A stretch of 11,910 bases of DNA from Halothece sp. MAG (GTDB taxonomy: Bacteria; Cyanobacteriota; Cyanobacteriia; Cyanobacteriales; Rubidibacteraceae): the NCBI GenBank assembly GCA_018610095.1, contig JAHEOB010000107.1, positions 1-11,910 on the forward strand, in the 5' to 3' direction. Of the stretch, positions 1 through 6,619 are shown in pieces (the first letter of the stretch is position 1; the number at the start of each line of letters is the position of its first letter). Below the pieces are notes generated by a model. The model saw nothing but the letters and a program-made list of their open reading frames with translations. It ran no database searches and had not been told where the DNA came from. Position numbers and translations under genes: made by a program.

Positions 1-55
1 AACTGTTAATGCAGTATTATAGCATTATTGACCCTCTTTGATCGTTTAAGTCCCG

Positions 56-103
56 TTAGCAGGGCATTTTCAACCAATTATTTTGTACTTAGCCAGACTA
101 GGA
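56..103. repeat. Left arm of long inverted repeat flanking the membrane-protein gene
   Basis: Bases 60-103 are the exact reverse complement of 1955-1998 (44 bp). Extending outward to 56 gives 48 bp with one mismatch (TTAGC here, TTAAC in the other arm). Inward, after a 4-nt insertion (ACTG, 104-107), a further CTATATA (108-114) also matches the other arm. The outer end reads CAGGGCATTTTC. From memory this resembles the CAGGG-type ends of ISAs1-family insertion sequences, but no transposase lies between the arms. The sequences just outside the two arms do not form an obvious 8-10 bp target duplication. The repeat itself is directly visible; its origin is inference. Confidence 0.93.
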
Positions 104-118
104 ACTGCTATATAGCTA

Positions 119-1882
119 TTAATTATTACTTGATAACCGTTCTAATTTTGACAACAGACAAGACGTAGATAAGACAACTAAATCTTCATTGGCAAAACGC
201 TGACATTGCTTTTGTTTTATCAATTCTTCCATTAGAGGCGTTGCTCCTTGTTGCAACTTTAATTGTGCTTGTCGTGTCGGTTGATAGGATTGTAACCAAT
301 CATCAGTTAAATACTCTGCTACAAAGGCATTTTTATCAATTAACCATAAATCAATATCATAATTTTTAATAAAATTAGTAACTAGTTCTGATTGTTCACT
401 ATATTGTGCTCTAATTAAATCTAAAATGCGTTGACGAATTTGTTTATAATATCCCCAATGATACGGAATTGCATATTCAAAACCAAATAATACAGAACGT
501 TTAGCGAAGGTTGGAATATAGTCCGCTTCGCCACTTAATGAAGCCACTAAGGTATCCTTAGATTCTTGTTGTAAAAACTGATAAAGTTCAGGTTGCTTGG
601 CACGGGTATAAGCTGTTGTTGGAAATCCATCCGGATATCTAACACTGTTGTAAACAGGATAAAACAATAAAGGAACTCCTAAGATAATAATGATGATCGA
701 GGGAATAATCCATTTAAATAAGCCTTTCCAAAAACTTTTTTGAGTTAATTGAATGCTGCCATCAATTAAAAGTGTAATTGCTAAAGCAGCGCCAAGACTA
801 AATACCATCTCAAACGTATATTGAGTATAACGACTTGGAAGATGAATTTTAAATAAAAATAAATGTGCTGTTGTAAAGAGGATAATTGATGCACCAATAA
901 CTTGCAATAATATAAGAACGTTTTGATTAATCTTTTTGGTTAATGGAAATTGATTGGGAAATTGGATTAATAAAGGAAGTAACAAACTCAGTGAATTGGT
1001 CTCAGGAGTTAAGCCAGTAGCAATATTCAATCCCGAACGCCCAACTGACCAAAATTTTCCTGGATCATTAGGATTAAAAAATTCACTTCTTCCATCTGGG
1101 AAAAACTCAGGAAGTTGTCGCGCTTGTTCAGCTGTAATTACTGGATCAAACTCATTCGTTGCTAAGGCAAAAGGAAGCATAACAACAATGGCAACCCCGA
1201 TGCCACAAAAACTAAATAAACGAGTTTCTGGATTTTGGATGATTTTAAGTTTTCCTTTTTTGAAATAAAATAAACGAAGAAAAAGCGTCACTGTGCTTAC
1301 TAAGACAATTTGCGGATAAAACAATCCCTGTAAGGCAATAGTAACTAAACTTGCCAACAATCGTTTTTTTAATAGAAAGTAAACAAAAGCCAAAAATAAT
1401 ACATATACAAAAGCTCTTGGTGTTCCAGAAATAATTGTGTGTGAAGTTAATCCAATACTTTGACTGAGTAAAATAGCAGAACTAAATGCAGCAAAGGGAA
1501 TCGGTAAGAGTTCAAGACAAACGCCAAAACAAAATCCTGCAGTGATTAAATGGATGAAAATGGGAAGAATTTTATGAAGATCCAAGGGATCAATGCCGAA
1601 TTGAGAAGGAAGCCAATAAACAAATTGATACCCTAAGGGGGCAACACTTTGAAAGTAGTCAGCAATTAAATCATTTGGAAATAATGTTTCATCAAGAAAA
1701 CGACGCATCCAAAAAACATGCTGACGGGCATCATCTTGAACTACGTATTCACCTAAACCTTGTTCCCAGCCTAATAAGCCATAAATAAAAATAGTAGTTA
1801 AAGTTAAAATAAACCAAAATTTGGTTCCATCAGGTTTAGTTAATAAGTCATTTAGTTTCTGGAATGGATTATTGCTTTGCAT
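119..1882 (-). CDS. Multi-pass membrane protein, GT-C glycosyltransferase-like (function unknown)
   Basis: Encodes about 587 residues from the ATG at 1882. A longer frame opens at a TTG at 1975 (618 aa), but its first codons lie inside the inverted repeat and lack protein-like character, so the ATG is preferred. A first hydrophobic segment (WFILTLTTIFIYGLLGW) is followed by an extracytoplasmic loop with an acidic motif, VVQDDARQH. About eight to ten further hydrophobic segments follow, then a soluble C-terminal part of roughly 150 residues containing TFAKRSVLFG and YDIDLWLID. This layout (acidic motif in the first loop, many membrane segments, C-terminal soluble domain) is that of GT-C fold lipid-linked sugar transferases and related cyanobacterial membrane proteins. 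Donor and acceptor cannot be named. No partner gene is adjacent: the next gene, ntcA, is divergent and over 600 bp away. The whole gene lies between the two repeat arms. No frameshift was seen. Confidence 0.75.
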   Translation of the reverse strand: MQSNNPFQKLNDLLTKPDGTKFWFILTLTTIFIYGLLGWEQGLGEYVVQDDARQHVFWMRRFLDETLFPNDLIADYFQSVAPLGYQFVYWLPSQFGIDPLDLHKILPIFIHLITAGFCFGVCLELLPIPFAAFSSAILLSQSIGLTSHTIISGTPRAFVYVLFLAFVYFLLKKRLLASLVTIALQGLFYPQIVLVSTVTLFLRLFYFKKGKLKIIQNPETRLFSFCGIGVAIVVMLPFALATNEFDPVITAEQARQLPEFFPDGRSEFFNPNDPGKFWSVGRSGLNIATGLTPETNSLSLLLPLLIQFPNQFPLTKKINQNVLILLQVIGASIILFTTAHLFLFKIHLPSRYTQYTFEMVFSLGAALAITLLIDGSIQLTQKSFWKGLFKWIIPSIIIIILGVPLLFYPVYNSVRYPDGFPTTAYTRAKQPELYQFLQQESKDTLVASLSGEADYIPTFAKRSVLFGFEYAIPYHWGYYKQIRQRILDLIRAQYSEQSELVTNFIKNYDIDLWLIDKNAFVAEYLTDDWLQSYQPTRQAQLKLQQGATPLMEELIKQKQCQRFANEDLVVLSTSCLLSKLERLSSNN

Positions 1883-1947
1883 TGCTTTTGGCTTTTTAGG
1901 AAACGTCAAATCATCATATTGCAATCCTATTTCATTTGTAAAATTTT

Positions 1948-1975
1948 TATATAGTCCTAGTCTGGCTAAGTACAA
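1948..1975 (-). promoter_or_regulatory. Weak candidate promoter in the right repeat arm for the membrane-protein gene
   Basis: Reading the minus strand, TTGTAC (1975-1970) and TATATA (1953-1948) are 16 nt apart and point into the membrane-protein gene, leaving a leader of about 60 nt before the ATG at 1882. Each hexamer matches the sigma-70 consensus only partly (3/6 and 4/6). The left arm carries the same two hexamers on the plus strand (83-88 and 109-114), but its 4-nt insertion gives a 20-nt spacer. Function is inference. Confidence 0.25.
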
Positions 1976-2002
1976 AATAATTGGTTGAAAATGCCCTGTT
2001 AA
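1955..2002. repeat. Right arm of long inverted repeat flanking the membrane-protein gene
   Basis: Exact reverse complement of the left arm over 1955-1998, and 48 bp with one mismatch to 2002. The inner side extends by TATATAG (1948-1954) if a 4-nt indel is allowed. The TTG that opens the longest version of the membrane-protein frame (1975) is inside this arm. The arm ends in GCCCTG at 1998, so both arms have CAGGGC facing outward. Confidence 0.93.
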
Positions 2003-2046
2003 TGGATTTCCTGTTGGTTAGATGTGTACCTCATAACTTAAAGAAT

Positions 2047-2055
2047 TGCTATAAT
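2047..2055 (+). promoter_or_regulatory. Candidate extended -10 promoter (TGCTATAAT)
   Basis: TG at 2047-2048, one base, then a perfect TATAAT at 2050-2055. No good -35 hexamer lies 16-18 nt upstream, which fits an extended -10 type promoter. It reads toward ntcA but sits about 450 bp before its start codon. The NtcA box begins only 12 nt downstream, so NtcA bound there would overlap the expected initiation region of this promoter. Confidence 0.4.
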
Positions 2056-2067
2056 AGAAAGCTACAA

Positions 2068-2081
2068 GTAACTGCCCTTAC
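2068..2081 (+). promoter_or_regulatory. Perfect-consensus NtcA box (GTA-N8-TAC)
   Basis: The sequence GTAACTGCCCTTAC fits the NtcA operator consensus GTA-N8-TAC exactly. NtcA-activated promoters usually place this box about 20-24 nt before a -10 element. Here a weak TTAATT (2102-2107) lies 20 nt downstream. ntcA is positively autoregulated in studied cyanobacteria, so a box ahead of ntcA is expected, although its distance of about 430 bp from the start codon is long. The box is nearly symmetric and could also affect the divergent gene. A six-base degenerate match can occur by chance. Confidence 0.45.
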
Positions 2082-2162
2082 TCGATTAATATAAAGCAAA
2101 ATTAATTAAACAAGTGATTTAGATTGAATCTTTCAATAAACGCTACTGCTTTACATTTAGTA

Positions 2163-2342
2163 ATGGATGGCTATAATCCCTATATTGACGATCTCATTTC
2201 CTTTTAGATAGTATTAAGGAAATGGTATAAATGGGGTATTAGTATTTTGAATCCTGATGTTATCTTCAAATCCCCAATAAGTCGTCGTTATATCGTTGTT
2301 ATATCCGAGTCATCTTTAGCAAAGAAGGGCAGCTTGGCATAA
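2163..2342 (+). pseudogene. Possible decayed small reading frame with one in-frame stop
   Basis: From the ATG at 2163 the frame reads MDGYNPYIDDLISF, then a TAG, then continues in the same frame for about 44 residues (including ISILNPDVIF and RRYIVVISESSLAKKG) to TAA at 2340-2342. It is also open upstream of the ATG for about 15 codons. The composition looks somewhat protein-like, but the family is not recognised. It could be a chance open frame in AT-rich DNA. Confidence 0.2.
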
Positions 2343-2402
2343 ATTTATATTAATGACTAACGATTCGGTTTACAACGCCTTGACAAAATTGTTCAAATCT
2401 AG

Positions 2403-2425
2403 TTGAGAGATTACATTACTCTCAA
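2403..2425 (+). other. Stem-loop in the ntcA upstream region
   Basis: TTGAGAG (2403-2409) and CTCTCAA (2419-2425) form a perfect 7-bp stem with a 9-nt loop. A second short stem, CGATC/GATCG (2431-2435 with 2441-2445), follows directly. If transcription begins upstream, both would be in the ntcA leader. There is no T-tract, so neither looks like a terminator. A regulatory role is speculative. Confidence 0.35.
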
Positions 2426-2508
2426 TTTCGCGATCTCAATGATCGAAATATCGAATTCCCTTTGCCAGAATCATTTAATATATTGGTACGAGAGCCTCTG
2501 CAAATGGT

Positions 2509-3186
2509 ATGAACTTATTTACAACCTCAGAAAAATCCTTAGAAGATGTCTTCCGCGAAATAGGGGGGAGTGCCATTCCACCAAGCGCGGAAAATTTTGA
2601 TCGAGGTAAAACGATCTTTTTCCCTGGTGATCCCGCCGAACGAGTTTATTTCCTCCTTACAGGAGCAGTCAAACTGTCTCGTGTGTACGAAACAGGAGAA
2701 GAAATTACAGTTGCATTGTTGCGTGAAAATAGTATCTTTGGGGTACTGTCTTTAATTACCGGTCAACACTCAGATCGCTTCTATCATGCAGTTGCTTTTA
2801 CCCCTGTGGAATTATTATCGGCTCCCATTGAACAAGCAGAAATTGCCTTTCAAGAAAATGCAGAATTAACGCGGTTGATGTTGCAGGGGTTATCCTCTCG
2901 AATTTTGCAAACTGAACTAATGATTGAAACCTTAGCTCATCGGGATATGGGCTCTCGTCTGGTGAGCTTTTTATTAATTTTATGTCGTGACTTTGGAAAA
3001 CCAACCGATCAAGGCATTCAGATTGATTTAAAATTATCTCACCAAGCGATCGCAGAAGCGATTGGTTCGACTCGTGTGACGGTTACTCGTTTAATTGGGG
3101 AATTGCGAGAACAAGGCATGATTTCTATTCAGAAAAAGAAAATTACGGTTCATAATCCAGTTACGCTGAGCCAACAATTCTCTTAA
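2509..3186 (+). CDS. ntcA: Global nitrogen regulator NtcA
   Basis: NtcA is the CRP/FNR-family transcription factor that activates nitrogen-assimilation genes in cyanobacteria when 2-oxoglutarate signals nitrogen shortage. The 225 residues match the family length (about 222-225). An N-terminal effector-binding jelly-roll spans roughly residues 30-115, followed by a long dimerisation helix (about 118-143). The C-terminal winged helix-turn-helix includes LSHQAIAEAIGSTRVTVTRL (176-195). Residues corresponding to the known 2-oxoglutarate pocket are present: F77-G78-V79-L80, R90, R131 and E136. The start ATG gives the usual short variable N-terminus before FFPGDPAERVYFLL; no clear Shine-Dalgarno precedes it. 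The DUF3084 gene begins 12 bp downstream. A consensus NtcA box about 430 bp upstream suggests autoregulation. Confidence 0.98.
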   Translation: MNLFTTSEKSLEDVFREIGGSAIPPSAENFDRGKTIFFPGDPAERVYFLLTGAVKLSRVYETGEEITVALLRENSIFGVLSLITGQHSDRFYHAVAFTPVELLSAPIEQAEIAFQENAELTRLMLQGLSSRILQTELMIETLAHRDMGSRLVSFLLILCRDFGKPTDQGIQIDLKLSHQAIAEAIGSTRVTVTRLIGELREQGMISIQKKKITVHNPVTLSQQFS

Positions 3187-3198
3187 CTATTTCCTGCT

Positions 3199-4617
3199 AT
3201 GATGACCAGTGCCCTTGTCTTAATTGCAGCAATTTTATTGCTAGGTGGCTTACTGGCTGCACTGGGTGACTATTTAGGAACAAAAATTGGAAAAGCAAGA
3301 CTACGCCTTTTTAATTTACGTCCCCGTCAAACCGCCACCTTTATTACCATTTTTACGGGAACATTAATTGCAGCAAGTACGTTGGGGATTTTATTTGCAA
3401 CCAGTGCTTCTTTACGTAAAGGAATTTTTCAGTTAGATGAATATCTCAATCGTTTACAAGAGACTCGTGAGCAACTCAGTGAAGCTCGAGAACAAAAGCA
3501 AAAAGTCGAACAACAGTTAGCGCAAGCAGAACAAGAACAGGCTCAAGTTGAGCAAGATTTAGATGAAGTTAATAGTCAATTTCAATTAGCACAAGAGGAA
3601 TTAGATCAAGTTTCTCAAAAAGTTGCGGATTTAAAACAACAATTAAAGTCTCTTAAACAAGAGCGAGAAAACTTATTAGCGCAACGAGACAGTCTTGAGC
3701 AAGAAATTGTGAAACGAGATCAAAAATTATCTAATCAAAAAAAGGAATTAAAAACGAAACAACAAGAATTACAACAAGCAGAGAATCGTTTAGATGAATT
3801 AGAACAGCAACGGCGTCAACTCCAAGGAAAAATTGAAAAACAAGACGAAAAAATTGCGGAACTCGATAAAATTATTCGTAAACGTAATGAGGTTCTCCAA
3901 TTTCAAGAGGAAAAAGTTTCGGAACTAGAAACTACCATTAAAAACTTACAAAAAGAAAAGGAAATCCTACAAGATAACTATCAGGAATTGAGACAAGGAA
4001 ATGTCGCCCTTGTAAAAGGAGAAGTCTTATCTTTTAACGTTGTTAGTGTACCAGAAAAAGACTTAACCAAGCAAGTCATTCATGAAATTTTACGACAAGC
4101 AAATAAACATGCCATTGAGGCAACTCAACCAGGAAAAGAAAATTTACAAAAACAGATTATTAAAATTACAGAAGCTCAAGTTAAACGGATGAAGGAAATG
4201 CTTCGAGATGGGGAAGAATATGTGGTACAAATTATTTCGGCTGGAAATTATTTAACAGGGGAAGAAAAAATTCGTGTTTTTGCGGATGTTATTCCTAATC
4301 AAAAAGTATTTAAAAAAGGAGAAGTCATTGCTTCCCTATCCTTGAATCCACAACAAGTCAAAAACGGAAAATTATCAGAACGAATTGATTCATTATTAGC
4401 TGCTTCTAAATTTCGAGCCCGCCGTTCTGGGATGGTTGGTGATATTTTAATCAGTAAAGATCGCCGAGAATTGATTAATTTTATGGAAAAAGTTGCTTCT
4501 CTAGAGCAACCTTATGATAAAATTGATGCCATGGCTGCTAGCTCTTCTTATAGCTCAGGACCGCTTGAATTAAAATTTGTCGTTAAGCAACAAGACCAAG
4601 TTATTTTAAGCAATTAA
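3199..4617 (+). CDS. DUF3084 family membrane-anchored coiled-coil protein
   Basis: A 472-residue protein with two N-terminal membrane segments (about residues 4-22 and 47-68) joined by a basic linker with LRLFNLRPRQ. A long, very Gln/Glu/Lys-rich coiled coil runs from about 80 to 265, and a globular C-terminal domain from about 268 to 472 contains GEVLSFNVVSV and RRSGMVGDIL. This order is that of the DUF3084 family, found mainly in cyanobacteria and without an established biochemical function as far as I know. The coiled coil suggests oligomerisation or a scaffold at the cytoplasmic membrane. The gene starts 12 bp after ntcA, and its TAA overlaps the next ATG (TAATG), implying co-transcription and translational coupling. 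The first of two tandem ATGs was taken as the start. Confidence 0.9.
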   Translation: MMTSALVLIAAILLLGGLLAALGDYLGTKIGKARLRLFNLRPRQTATFITIFTGTLIAASTLGILFATSASLRKGIFQLDEYLNRLQETREQLSEAREQKQKVEQQLAQAEQEQAQVEQDLDEVNSQFQLAQEELDQVSQKVADLKQQLKSLKQERENLLAQRDSLEQEIVKRDQKLSNQKKELKTKQQELQQAENRLDELEQQRRQLQGKIEKQDEKIAELDKIIRKRNEVLQFQEEKVSELETTIKNLQKEKEILQDNYQELRQGNVALVKGEVLSFNVVSVPEKDLTKQVIHEILRQANKHAIEATQPGKENLQKQIIKITEAQVKRMKEMLRDGEEYVVQIISAGNYLTGEEKIRVFADVIPNQKVFKKGEVIASLSLNPQQVKNGKLSERIDSLLAASKFRARRSGMVGDILISKDRRELINFMEKVASLEQPYDKIDAMAASSSYSSGPLELKFVVKQQDQVILSN

Positions 4618-5027
4618 TGTTATTGCTGGGATTTGATCCAGGGCGAGATAAATGTGGCTTAGCCCTTGTTAATCATCAACAAACGATTCTCTTGACAGAA
4701 GTGATCAATGCTGAAGCGGTGCTCGCTAGAGTAGAACAGTGGCGTGATACCTATGGGGTTGATAAGATTGTGATAGGGAATCAGACGACATCGCAACAGT
4801 GGCAGCAGCAATTAATGGGGCAATTTCCTGATCTGCCTATTGTAATGGTTAATGAGCGCAACAGCACCCTCCAAGCGCGTGATCGCTACTGGGAATTATA
4901 TCCCCCCCGAGGGATAATGCGGCTGATTCCTAAAGGAATGCGGTTACCACCTCGTCCCGTTGATGACCTTGTTGCCGTTTTATTGGTGGAACGGGCTTTG
5001 CATTCTTGTCAATCTTTCCCCAACTAG
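4617..5027 (+). CDS. YqgF/RuvX-like RNase H-fold protein
   Basis: A 136-residue protein with an RNase H-like fold of the YqgF/RuvX type, a group linked to pre-16S rRNA 5'-end processing or Holliday-junction resolution. Visible motifs are the N-terminal strand LLLGFDPGRDKCGLAL with acidic D7, VIGNQTTS (52-59), MVNERNST with E80, and the C-terminal DDLVAVLLVERAL with D116/D117. These supply the acidic residues expected of an RNase H-like active site. It is a divergent member: DPGRDKCG replaces the usual D-x-G-x-x-R-x-G pattern of RuvX. The genome may therefore also hold a canonical ruvX, so no symbol is given. The ATG overlaps the upstream stop by one base, pointing to coupled translation with the DUF3084 protein. 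Confidence 0.83.
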   Translation: MLLLGFDPGRDKCGLALVNHQQTILLTEVINAEAVLARVEQWRDTYGVDKIVIGNQTTSQQWQQQLMGQFPDLPIVMVNERNSTLQARDRYWELYPPRGIMRLIPKGMRLPPRPVDDLVAVLLVERALHSCQSFPN

Positions 5028-5042
5028 CTTTGGGACTTTAGT

Positions 5043-5627
5043 ATGATGTTTAGTAGTATTTTAGCCGTTCTTGCCATTTCAGCAGCAGCGGGAATGCGTA
5101 TTGCACTCCCGCTATTGATCATTGGTTTTGTTGAAAATCAACAGTATTGGTCTGATGTTCCTGTCCTAAATCGGATTCATCCGCAAGTGGTATTAGCAAT
5201 TTTAATTAGTTGGTCGCTATTTGAGTTATTTGGCTCTAAACGATTACTGGGACAAAGAATTTTACAATTGATTCAGTTATTTTTATCTCCTGTTGTGGGA
5301 TCACTCTTAGCGATGACCGTTGCCCAACTGGGAGATTTTGAAACCCTACAGTTATGGGGAATTGGAATTAGCGGTGGACTGTTGGCATTGGTCTTACATT
5401 TAGTCCAAATGGGTTGGTTTTTTCGGCTACGAGGCATTCCTCCTTGGTTTGCTTTAACAGAAGATATTTTATCTGTATTTTTAGTTTTATATGCCCTTAA
5501 TGCACCAGAAAAAGGAGGATTAATTGCCATGATGTTATTGTGGTTAGCCATTCGTAGTTCTAGCAGTTGGAAACAGTGGCATCAAAATCAAGCCATGTCA
5601 GAATCAATCCATGAACAAACCCGTTAA
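5043..5627 (+). CDS. DUF4126 family integral membrane protein
   Basis: A 194-residue, very hydrophobic protein with about five or six membrane segments. It begins with an Ala/Gly-rich first helix (LAVLAISAAAGMRIALPLLI) and includes GSKRLLGQRILQ, LSPVVGSLLAMTV and a late LTEDILSVFLVLYAL segment. The AAAGMR start and the overall pattern fit the DUF4126 family, whose function is not known to me. It starts 15 bp after the YqgF-like gene, and its stop is 10 bp before the next start, so it is most likely in the ntcA-led transcription unit. A second in-frame ATG directly follows the first, so the start may be one codon later. Confidence 0.82.
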   Translation: MMFSSILAVLAISAAAGMRIALPLLIIGFVENQQYWSDVPVLNRIHPQVVLAILISWSLFELFGSKRLLGQRILQLIQLFLSPVVGSLLAMTVAQLGDFETLQLWGIGISGGLLALVLHLVQMGWFFRLRGIPPWFALTEDILSVFLVLYALNAPEKGGLIAMMLLWLAIRSSSSWKQWHQNQAMSESIHEQTR

Positions 5628-5631
5628 GAGG
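5626..5631 (+). promoter_or_regulatory. Strong Shine-Dalgarno (AAGAGG) supporting the GTG start at 5638
   Basis: AAGAGG ends 6 nt before GTG 5638-5640 and overlaps the stop codon of the DUF4126 gene (TAA 5625-5627). It is the clearest ribosome-binding site in the plus-strand cluster and supports the GTG as the true start. AAGAGGT is repeated 7 nt later, but that copy runs into the start codon. Confidence 0.65.
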
Positions 5632-5637
5632 TAAGAG

Positions 5638-6534
5638 GTGACGATTTTACGATGGTTAATTGTTGGGATTACCCTCGTTTTTGTCCTGAATGCTTTTCGT
5701 AACCATTGGCAAGCAGTTATTGCCCTCGATTTAACCCCATCTCATTTGATCTATAGCGCGATCGCGCTGCTGGTGACATTCATTGCCCATGTTTGGTCAG
5801 CTATTGTATGGGCAGGGATTTTACGATTTTTGCAACAACCAGCCCCCTTATTGTGGGTGTTACCAGTTTACTTACAAACCAATTTAGCCAAGTATATTCC
5901 TGGGAATATTTGGCATTTTTATGGGCGTATTCGAGCCATGCAGCAAACAGGAACTAGTTTAGAAGCTGCAACGTTCTCCACGTTATTAGAACCGTTACTG
6001 ATGGCAACCGCTGCTATGTTAATCGCGATCGCTGCTAGCCAACAAATTTGGTTACTTTCCCAAGATAATCAATTACAAACAGTGCTGTCGATTCTATTGG
6101 CTAGTAGTCTTTTATGTCTCATTCATCCGCGTTTGTTCAATCCCATTTTACAGTTTCTTTCCCGTTTTAAAAAAGCCCCTCTCAGGATACAACACTATCC
6201 TTGGTTTCCCTTAATTGGAGAATTAGGGTTTATCAGTTTGCGAGGCAGTGGCTTTATTTTAACCATTGCTGGCTTTACTCCCTTATCGGCTAAGGAACTT
6301 CCCCTATTGTTAGGGGCATTTAGTATGGCATGGTTTTTGGGATTAGTCATTCCATCTCCAGGGGGAATTGGCGTATTTGAAACCAGCGTGATCACGCTTT
6401 TAAATGAGACCTTTCCCCCAGCAATTATTTTAGGTAGTATCGCCGTGTTTCGTTTATTAAGCCTAACAGCAGAATTCCTTGCTGCTGCATTCTCTTTCAG
6501 CATGACAGGCAATCCATTTAAACTGAAAAAATAG
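5638..6534 (+). CDS. UPF0104 / LPG-synthase-TM-like membrane protein
   Basis: A 298-residue multi-pass membrane protein with about seven or eight hydrophobic segments and a GTG start. It carries two signatures of the UPF0104 family (the transmembrane part of lysylphosphatidylglycerol synthase, also seen in YbhN-like proteins): NLAKYIPGNIWHFYGR (82-97) and PSPGGIGVFE (239-248). The aminoacyl-transfer domain of full MprF proteins is absent, so it is a stand-alone membrane domain. Members are thought to act in lipid or isoprenoid-lipid movement, but the substrate here is unknown. It begins 10 bp after the DUF4126 gene. Two HIP1 sites lie inside it (5758-5765 and 6025-6032). An 85-bp gap separates it from rimI. 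Confidence 0.85.
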   Translation: MTILRWLIVGITLVFVLNAFRNHWQAVIALDLTPSHLIYSAIALLVTFIAHVWSAIVWAGILRFLQQPAPLLWVLPVYLQTNLAKYIPGNIWHFYGRIRAMQQTGTSLEAATFSTLLEPLLMATAAMLIAIAASQQIWLLSQDNQLQTVLSILLASSLLCLIHPRLFNPILQFLSRFKKAPLRIQHYPWFPLIGELGFISLRGSGFILTIAGFTPLSAKELPLLLGAFSMAWFLGLVIPSPGGIGVFETSVITLLNETFPPAIILGSIAVFRLLSLTAEFLAAAFSFSMTGNPFKLKK

Positions 6535-6619
6535 CTAAGTAACTGACTTAAATTAATCATAACTACCGATTCTCCTTGCCGACACTCATTAACTTCAAAG
6601 CGATTCTTCATAATAAGCA

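Larger units (their letters stand above)
2003..2508. other. Gene-poor region between the repeat-bounded gene and ntcA
   Basis: About 500 bp without an intact recognisable gene. It holds an extended -10 candidate (2047-2055), a GTA-N8-TAC NtcA box (2068-2081), a short interrupted reading frame (2163-2342), an isolated TTGACA (2380-2385) without a well-spaced -10, and a stem-loop (2403-2425). The sequence is AT-rich and contains no HIP1 site. It probably serves as the long leader and promoter region of ntcA, but parts may be remnants of older insertions. Confidence 0.6.

Noticed and set aside
954..1268. 104-codon plus-strand frame inside the membrane-protein gene
   Set aside because: Antisense to a long hydrophobic coding region, with no recognisable domain. 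It is a by-product of the real gene's codon pattern.
3..2004. Direct 9-bp repeat CTGTTAATG at 3-11 and 1996-2004 as a possible target-site duplication
   Set aside because: The left copy lies about 50 bp outside the left arm and the right copy overlaps the end of the right arm. They are not positioned as a duplication around one insertion and are probably coincidental.
2380..2418. TTGACA (2380-2385) with TACATT (2413-2418) as an ntcA promoter
   Set aside because: The spacer is 27 nt, far outside the 16-19 nt range, and no better -10 lies at the right distance.
2403..2600. 65-codon plus-strand frame overlapping the ntcA start
   Set aside because: It runs out of frame into the conserved N-terminus of ntcA, and its product (rich in Tyr, Ile and Cys) looks like no protein family. 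It is a chance frame.
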